Under the pieces are notes generated by a model. The model searched no databases. It was not told the origin of the DNA and was given only the letters and a program-made list of their open reading frames with translations. A program made the position numbers and the translations under genes. From the NCBI GenBank assembly GCA_028678905.1, contig JAJRCO010000134.1, forward strand, positions 1 to 10,415: a DNA stretch of 10,415 bases. The letters run 5' to 3'. Of this stretch, positions 5,860-10,415 are shown piece by piece (within the stretch, counting starts at the first letter, position 1; each line of letters starts with the position of its first letter). The DNA is from Methanomicrobiales archaeon. Its GTDB lineage: Archaea; Halobacteriota; Methanomicrobia; Methanomicrobiales; JACTUA01.

Positions 5860-6128
5860 GAATGTAAGAACCAGGAAAGATTTCCTCTATTTTCCTGCCC
5901 GCGAATGAGAAACAGAAGCATGCTATTCCAGTAGGGACAACCAGTTCCCAGAGCACTTTTTTCCGTGTATCCTTTTCTGAGGGTATTTTCTGATCAAACT
6001 GTACCTAAAAAAACAGGGAGAATGCTCACCATCATAACGAGGACCCCCCCCACTCATTCATTCCCTACGCCCGATTATACAATCAAGGGTTCATGAGGAG
6101 ATCGTCCGGTCAGGATGGTCGGAATATC
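5860..6128. other. Intergenic stretch upstream of tbp with no supported gene
   Basis: About 270 bases lie between the tbp promoter and the acs1 terminator. I see only chance-length frames on both strands, for example a 24-codon plus frame from ATG 6022 preceded by AGGGAG. A run of eight C (6044-6051) and T/A-rich patches near 5956-5995 stand out slightly. I see no tRNA-like fold or long repeat. Confidence 0.4.
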
Positions 6129-6156
6129 AAAAAAGAGTGAATCTGGTCTTACTCTT
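6129..6156 (-). terminator. Hairpin plus T-run after acs1
   Basis: On minus, AAGAGT (6156-6151) pairs with ACTCTT (6138-6133) around a 12-base loop and runs into a T tract ending at 6129. The first arm overlaps the TAA stop of acs1 (6151-6149). The stem is short, but the T tract suits archaeal termination. Confidence 0.5.
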
Positions 6157-8044
6157 CCAGGGTGGAGATGTCGCCGGGGTCTATGCCCATCTCCTTTGCC
6201 TTCAGAACCCGACGCATGATCTTTCCGCTCCTCGTCTTAGGAAGTTTTTCCATGTACTCGATCTCGGAGGGCATGGCGATGGGGCCCAGGGTCATTCGCA
6301 CATGGTGGATAATCTCGGAGGTGAGATGGTCGCTCGGGGTATTCCCTACTCGAAGAATGACAAAGGCCTTGATACTGTTACCTTTCAGTGGATCCGGTTT
6401 ACCGATGACCGCAGCCTCGGCCACAGCGGGATGGGAGACCAGGGCACTTTCCACCTCCGCGGTACCGATATTGTGTCCGGCGACCAGGATAATGTCGTCG
6501 GCCCGTCCGAGGATCATGATATAACCCTTATCGCCCTTTACCGCGAGGTCCCCGGTGGTGTACACATTCGGTATGGTGTACCAGTACTTCCGGTAGCGAT
6601 CATCGTTCTTGTAAATGGTACGCAGCATGGCCGGCCAGGGCTCCCGAATCACCAGGAACCCTCCTTTGCCAGGAGCAACAGATTCTCCCTCTTTATTGAC
6701 CACATCTGCGACCACACCGGGAATTCCTTTTCCTGCAAAGCCGGGTCGCATGGGCTCCCCGATCATAGTGGTGATCATCTGCATTCCGGTCTCGGTCTGC
6801 CACCAGGTATCCACGAGAGGGCAGCGGTCCTTACCGATCACATGGTAGTACCATTCGAAGGCCTCCGGGTTCAGGGGCTCACCTACAGATGCGATGATGC
6901 GCAGGGAGCTGAGATCATAGCCGTTGGGCCACTTCTCCCCCATCTTCATGAACATGCGGATGGCGGTCGGAGCGGTGTAGAAGATAGTGATTCCCAGATC
7001 CTCAATGATATTCCAGAAATTACCTGGATCCGGATAGTCCGGTGTGGTCTCGCTGATGACCACCGTTCCGCCTGCCGCGAGGGGACCGTACACGACATAG
7101 CTGTGCCCGGTAATCCAGCCGGGGTCCGCGGTGCACCAGTAGATGTCCTCCTCTTTCAGGTCGAACACATACTTGGTGGTATAGTAAGTGCCCACCATGT
7201 ACCCGCCGCAGGTGTGCACCACTCCCTTTGGGGTTCCGGTCGAACCGCTGGTGTAAAGAATGAAGAGGGGATCTTCTGCATCCATGGTTTCGGGTTCGCA
7301 GAAATTTTCCACGTCCTCCATAAGCTCATTGAAATCCACCTCCATCCCGGACTGCAGTTCTGACTGCGGACTTTTTCTCCGCAGCACGATCACCTTTTCA
7401 ATCGAAGATGCGCCGACGATCGCTTCCTCCACGATGGGCAGGAGAGAAATGGTTTTACCCCGGCGGACGGTGATGTCCGCCGTGATTACCAGTTTTGCAT
7501 CCGCATCCACGATCCGGGTGTTCAGCGCGGTCACCCCAAACCCTCCGAAGACAACACTGTGTACCGCACCGATGCGGGCACAGGCCAGCATCGCGATGAC
7601 CTGTTCAGGCACCATGGGCATGTAGATGCACACCCGGTCTCCCTTTCCTATTCCGAGTTTCTTCAAGCCGTTTGCGAATCGCATCACTTCACGATAGAGT
7701 TTCCGGTATGTGTAGACCCGTTCCTCATCCTCTTCTCCTCTCCAGATGAGTGCTACCTTGTTTCGCCGATGGTTCATGACATGGCGGTCAAGGCAGTTGT
7801 GGGTGATATTCAGTCTGGCACCCACGAACCACTTCGCGTACGGGTAGTCCCACACCCTGACCCGGTCCCATTTCCGTACCCAGTCCAGTTCCTGAGCCAT
7901 TTTTTCCCAGAAAGCTTCAGGATCTGCCAGGAATTCCTGATAGGCAACAGAATAATCCTTGATCCAGGATTTTTCCTTTACCTCAGGAGGGGGGTAGTAA
8001 AATTTTACGTCCTTCACTAGTTCGACGTCAAATTTGGCTTCCAT
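6149..8044 (-). CDS. acs: Acetyl-CoA synthetase (AMP-forming), copy 1
   Basis: The protein has 631 residues and converts acetate, ATP and CoA to acetyl-CoA, AMP and PPi. In a hydrogen/formate methanogen this mainly supplies cell carbon. Visible family motifs are the N-terminal WFVGARLNITHNCLDRH (72-88), the P-loop-like TSGSTGTPKG (265-274), DTWWQTETG (412-420) whose Trp lines the small acetate pocket, TTGDL (496-500), the hinge GRADD (513-517) and the C-terminal TRSGKIMRR (604-612) with catalytic, acetylatable Lys608. The usual SGHR of the A8 motif reads AGHN (522-525), so Arg526 of the Salmonella enzyme is Asn525. This is odd for a standard Acs, and a related short-chain acyl-CoA synthetase cannot be ruled out. 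Full length. The start is ATG 8044 with a weak ribosome site, a TATA box at 8076-8083 and a palindrome between them. acs2 lies upstream, same strand, 467 bases away. Confidence 0.93.
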   Translation of the reverse strand: MEAKFDVELVKDVKFYYPPPEVKEKSWIKDYSVAYQEFLADPEAFWEKMAQELDWVRKWDRVRVWDYPYAKWFVGARLNITHNCLDRHVMNHRRNKVALIWRGEEDEERVYTYRKLYREVMRFANGLKKLGIGKGDRVCIYMPMVPEQVIAMLACARIGAVHSVVFGGFGVTALNTRIVDADAKLVITADITVRRGKTISLLPIVEEAIVGASSIEKVIVLRRKSPQSELQSGMEVDFNELMEDVENFCEPETMDAEDPLFILYTSGSTGTPKGVVHTCGGYMVGTYYTTKYVFDLKEEDIYWCTADPGWITGHSYVVYGPLAAGGTVVISETTPDYPDPGNFWNIIEDLGITIFYTAPTAIRMFMKMGEKWPNGYDLSSLRIIASVGEPLNPEAFEWYYHVIGKDRCPLVDTWWQTETGMQMITTMIGEPMRPGFAGKGIPGVVADVVNKEGESVAPGKGGFLVIREPWPAMLRTIYKNDDRYRKYWYTIPNVYTTGDLAVKGDKGYIMILGRADDIILVAGHNIGTAEVESALVSHPAVAEAAVIGKPDPLKGNSIKAFVILRVGNTPSDHLTSEIIHHVRMTLGPIAMPSEIEYMEKLPKTRSGKIMRRVLKAKEMGIDPGDISTLEE

Positions 8045-8058
8045 GGCATTCTCAATTT

Positions 8059-8076
8059 ATCATTATTAATAATGAT
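8059..8076. promoter_or_regulatory. 18-bp perfect palindrome in the acs1 promoter, candidate operator
   Basis: ATCATTATTAATAATGAT is identical to its reverse complement over all 18 bases. It covers the space between the acs1 TATA box and the start codon, where transcription should begin (about 8053 to 8060). A bound dimer would block polymerase. Size and place are typical of a winged-helix repressor site. Half-sites ATTATT/AATAAT also occur before the winged-helix gene (5142-5163). Confidence 0.5.
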
Positions 8077-8083
8077 TATTTAA
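8076..8083 (-). promoter_or_regulatory. TATA box of acs1
   Basis: On minus, TTAAATAA is centred about 35 bases before ATG 8044, predicting a short leader of about 10 bases. No clear BRE sequence precedes it. The box abuts the palindrome at 8059-8076. Confidence 0.45.
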
Positions 8084-8108
8084 CCTTGTGATTATCCATG
8101 GGAAAAAA

Positions 8109-8138
8109 TATGTATGTAGATATGTATTTATGTATTTA
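8109..8138. repeat. Three TATGTAT repeats upstream of the acs1 promoter
   Basis: TATGTAT occurs at 8109-8115, 8121-8127 and 8129-8135, and the last two extend to TATGTATTTA (8121-8130, 8129-8138). They lie 65-95 bases before the acs1 start, where an archaeal activator could bind. In such AT-rich DNA they may be chance. Between 8139 and 8262 I see only a small hairpin, TCCGG 8170-8174 with CCGGA 8180-8184. Confidence 0.3.
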
Positions 8139-8262
8139 AATTTTCCAATGAATTATTTGTGGGTGAGATTCCGGTAAGGCCGGATTACCTGTATGTTGTG
8201 ATCCATTCCGTTTCTTTTTATTTTCATCGATACAGCAATTCTTTTTTGTGCAGGGAAATTCA

Positions 8263-8406
8263 ATGGACACATATCGTATATCTTTCTGCACCCAACGGAA
8301 ATATATGAGTGGAAATGATACCTTCGAACCTCGGGCGAAAGTAGAATTTTTCCAACAAGGTATAATTATGGTAGTATTTTTACTGATTTACATCTTTTTT
8401 TCCTGA
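8263..8406 (+). CDS. Possible 47-residue protein with hydrophobic C-terminus
   Basis: The frame starts at ATG 8263 and ends at TGA 8404-8406. The product begins MDTYRISFCTQRKYMSG and ends in a hydrophobic run, IIMVVFLLIYIFF, which could be a tail anchor. A modest ribosome-site match (AGGGA, about 8252-8256) and a T-rich TATA-like element (TTTTTATTTT, about 8214-8223) precede it. Against it, the stretch is AT-rich and T-runs automatically encode Phe, Leu and Ile; no family is recognised. It is the only frame of any length in the acs gap not antisense to a gene. Confidence 0.2.
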   Translation: MDTYRISFCTQRKYMSGNDTFEPRAKVEFFQQGIIMVVFLLIYIFFS

Positions 8407-8432
8407 TATGTAACCTGATATATTCTATTGTT

Positions 8433-8492
8433 TCACTTGAGCTGAGTGTCTATGAGGATTTCGACCTTTTGGGTGTCTCACTCCTCAAGTGA
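8433..8492. repeat. 14-bp bulged inverted repeat between acs2 and acs1
   Basis: TCACTTGAG (8433-8441) pairs with CTCAAGTGA (8484-8492), and GAGTG (8444-8448) pairs with CACTC (8479-8483); only CT (8442-8443) bulges out. This gives 14 Watson-Crick pairs around a 30-base loop. A competing short hairpin, CTCACT 8477-8482 with AGTGAG 8488-8493, shares the right arm. It begins about 20 bases after the acs2 stop. No T-run follows on either strand, so it is not a standard terminator. It may be a 3'-end stabiliser, an RNA element or a protein site. Confidence 0.5.
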
Positions 8493-8511
8493 GCAGAGAG
8501 ATTACTCCATT

Positions 8512-10415
8512 TTACGGTGCCGACCAGGAATCTGAATTGTACGGGGGTGCTACCATCTTTATAATCTCTTCAACTATCTCGGGATTTGCTAATGTAGTAA
8601 CATCACCAACATCTTTTTTGTTTGAAATGGCCCCAAGGACACGCCTCATAATTTTGCCGGATCGGGTCTTTGGCATATCAGATACAATCCATACTTTTTT
8701 CGGTTTGGCGATAGGCCCGATCTCCGTAGCAAGTGTATTGGAAATCTTTTTCTCAAGTTCAACACTCGGTTTAAAACCGGGTTTCAATACAACATAAAGA
8801 TCCGGGACTTTACCCTTGATCTCGTCATGAACCGGAACTACTGCAGCCTCTGCTACTTCGGGAACAGTGAGTGCCGCAGATTCTAGTTCCTTTGCTCCAA
8901 GTCTGTGACCGGATACATTGATGACGTCATCTATTCTGCCAAGGATACGGTAATATCCGTCTTCAGCCTGGACAGCTGCATCACCCGCAAGATATGGCCA
9001 ATCTCTCCAGTCCTTGCTGTCTTTATTTTTGCAGTACTTTTCATAGTAGGTACTGACATACCTATCACGGTCCCCCCATATCGTCTGAAATGAACCTGGC
9101 CATGGATTCTGGATACAGATATTACCGGCCTTTCCTGCGCCTTGGGGAATCACCTTCCCATCTTCATCGTAAATAATTGGGTGAATTCCTGGCACACTGG
9201 GGCCTGCACTGCCTGGTTTCATGGGTTTTAATGCAGGTAAAGTGCTGCATAAAAAGCCACCATTTTCTGTCTGCCACCAGGTATCTACTATTACTGCCTT
9301 CCCCTTTCCGACTTCATGGTAAAACCATTTCCATATTTCCGGTTCTATTGGTTCACCGACGGTTGTCATATGTTTGAATTCATAATTATACTTTCTTGGT
9401 TCGTCGTGACCAACCTTTCTCAGGGACCGAATAGCAGTGGGAGATGTATGGAAGATATTAACACCAAGATCCTGGGCTATTCTCCAGCAACGTCCTGGAT
9501 CGGGATACGTGGGTACACCCTCATAAATCACCGTGGATGCACAAAGGGAAAGAGGCCCATAAACGATGTAAGAGTGCCCGGTAATCCATCCGATATCAGC
9601 CAAACACCAGTATACATCTTCGGGATGAATATCCTGGACATATTTTGACGTTCCTGTTACGTAGGCAAGATAGCCACCGGTGCTGTGCTGGCATCCTTTT
9701 GGTTTTCCGGTCGTACCGCTTGTATACATCAGGAAAAGAGGTGCTTCAGCAGGCATTGGAACGGGATCTATTCTTTTTCCGTAATATCCCTGTAACAGGT
9801 CGTTAATAAAAAAATCGCGTCCTTCAACCATTTCGGTCCGTGATGAATATTTACCGGGATATCGTTGCCACACCAAGACTTTATCAACGACGTGACCTTC
9901 CTTCTTAGCTTCTTCGACCGCGATGTCAGCTTTTTCTTTATGATCAAGAAGTGCTCCACCACGGTAGTAAGAATCCATCGTAATTAATACTCTGCTTCCC
10001 GAATCAACAATTCTATCAGCAGCAGCTTTGCCGCTGAATCCTCCAAATACCTGCGAGTGAATGACACCTAGTCTTGCACATGCAAGCATGGTTATGGGGA
10101 GTTCGGCGGTCATAGGCAGGTGAAGGGTCACTCTATCTCCGGCTTTCAAACCTGCAAAGTCTCGCAAAAGTGCTGCGAATTCGTTGACCCGAACAAACAG
10201 TTCCTGATAGGTTACATGTTCTGTTTTTTCATTTTCAGGTTCGGGTACGAAATGAATAGCAGTTTTATTCCTGTTTTTTGCTAGATGCCTGTCAATGCAA
10301 TTATAACTGGCATTTATTTTCCCACCCACAAACCACTTCCAGCAGGGAGCATCACTGGTATCAAGGATTGTGTGCCAGTATTCATACCAGTCAAGAAGGT
10401 CTGCATACTCTTTAA
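8512..10415 (-). CDS. acs: Acetyl-CoA synthetase (AMP-forming), divergent copy 2, 5' end missing
   Basis: The 633 visible residues lack only the extreme N-terminus, which lies past the right edge; the frame is open from 10415 (EYADLLDWYEYWHTILDTS). Motifs, numbered from the first visible residue, are WFVGGKINASYNCIDRH (27-43), TSGTTGKPKG (231-240), DTWWQTENGG (377-386), GRIDDVINVSGHRLG (492-506) with the normal Arg504, and TRSGKIMRR with Lys587. All residues expected for acetate activation are present. It differs widely from copy 1 throughout and carries insertions (CKNKDSKDWRDW before AGD), so it is not a recent duplicate. The DNA is clearly more AT-rich than acs1 and the mfn genes. This subtype recalls acs genes of Methanothrix and syntrophic bacteria, from memory only. 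A start inside the visible part (GTG 10329) would cut into the conserved N-terminal domain and is rejected. Confidence 0.92.
   Translation of the reverse strand, partial: KEYADLLDWYEYWHTILDTSDAPCWKWFVGGKINASYNCIDRHLAKNRNKTAIHFVPEPENEKTEHVTYQELFVRVNEFAALLRDFAGLKAGDRVTLHLPMTAELPITMLACARLGVIHSQVFGGFSGKAAADRIVDSGSRVLITMDSYYRGGALLDHKEKADIAVEEAKKEGHVVDKVLVWQRYPGKYSSRTEMVEGRDFFINDLLQGYYGKRIDPVPMPAEAPLFLMYTSGTTGKPKGCQHSTGGYLAYVTGTSKYVQDIHPEDVYWCLADIGWITGHSYIVYGPLSLCASTVIYEGVPTYPDPGRCWRIAQDLGVNIFHTSPTAIRSLRKVGHDEPRKYNYEFKHMTTVGEPIEPEIWKWFYHEVGKGKAVIVDTWWQTENGGFLCSTLPALKPMKPGSAGPSVPGIHPIIYDEDGKVIPQGAGKAGNICIQNPWPGSFQTIWGDRDRYVSTYYEKYCKNKDSKDWRDWPYLAGDAAVQAEDGYYRILGRIDDVINVSGHRLGAKELESAALTVPEVAEAAVVPVHDEIKGKVPDLYVVLKPGFKPSVELEKKISNTLATEIGPIAKPKKVWIVSDMPKTRSGKIMRRVLGAISNKKDVGDVTTLANPEIVEEIIKMVAPPYNSDSWSAP

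Noticed and set aside
5793..5921. Upstream extension of the tbp frame to ATG 5921
   Set aside because: The 43 added residues are outside the TBP family, and the region contains the TATA boxes.
6044..6051. Run of eight C
   Set aside because: A single homopolymer with no associated structure or gene; it is useful only as a place where reads may slip.
6137..7363. 408-codon plus-strand open frame
   Set aside because: It is antisense to acs1, which carries every Acs motif in order. The plus product is His/Gly-rich and domain-free, typical of a shadow frame.
8170..8184. TCCGG/CCGGA mini-hairpin
   Set aside because: Five base pairs with no T-run or adjacent gene end; too small to call.
1..10415. 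CRISPR, tRNA, rRNA, insertion sequences, attachment sites
   Set aside because: Scanned by eye on both strands. No regular direct repeats with spacers, no tRNA-like arms with CCA, no transposase motifs and no paired terminal repeats were seen.

Overview
The window comes from a methanogenic euryarchaeon, most likely of the order Methanomicrobiales (hydrogen/formate users). This rests on methanofuran-biosynthesis genes (mfnD, mfnF), a formate dehydrogenase catalytic-subunit start, an archaeal TATA-binding protein, TATA boxes about 26 bases before starts (several genes look leaderless), and GGTGATC/GGAGGTG ribosome sites. The order is inferred from protein resemblance; no search was run. I found no rRNA, tRNA, CRISPR array, transposase or integrase.

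Layout. (1) 1-280, minus: the first 93 codons of fdhA, running off the left edge. (2) 281-439: a fdhA promoter region with a TATA box usable in both directions, then two mini-ORFs and a hairpin leading into (3) 440-1069, plus: an unrecognised four-Cys zinc-ribbon protein. (4) 902-2963, minus: an operon mfnD > mfnF > small membrane zinc-ribbon protein, with overlapping or touching reading frames. Its last gene overlaps the 3' end of gene (3) by 168 bases on the opposite strand. (5) 2964-3221: divergent control region, then surE (3222-4010) and rpiA (4063-4758) on plus. (6) A small winged-helix regulator (4750-5127) and tbp (5232-5792), both minus and each with its own promoter. (7) acs1 (6149-8044, minus), a complete AMP-forming acetyl-CoA synthetase with a terminator-like hairpin at its end and an 18-bp perfect palindrome in its promoter. 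(8) A 467-base AT-rich gap holding short repeats, a weak 47-codon ORF and a 14-bp bulged hairpin. (9) acs2 (8512-10415, minus, 5' end outside), a second, distant and AT-richer acetyl-CoA synthetase.

How the genes fit together. fdhA feeds formate electrons into methanogenesis. mfnD and mfnF build methanofuran, the first one-carbon carrier of that pathway. The two acetyl-CoA synthetases activate acetate, which hydrogenotrophic methanogens commonly need for cell carbon. rpiA and surE serve pentose and nucleotide metabolism. tbp and the winged-helix gene are transcription factors. Most of the window is core archaeal metabolism. The less ordinary parts are control-region structures (acs1 palindrome, repeated TATA elements before tbp, the inter-acs hairpin), an apparent ACG start codon, the Arg-to-Asn change in Acs1, and the contrast between the two acs genes. 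I do not see a clear new multi-gene system.
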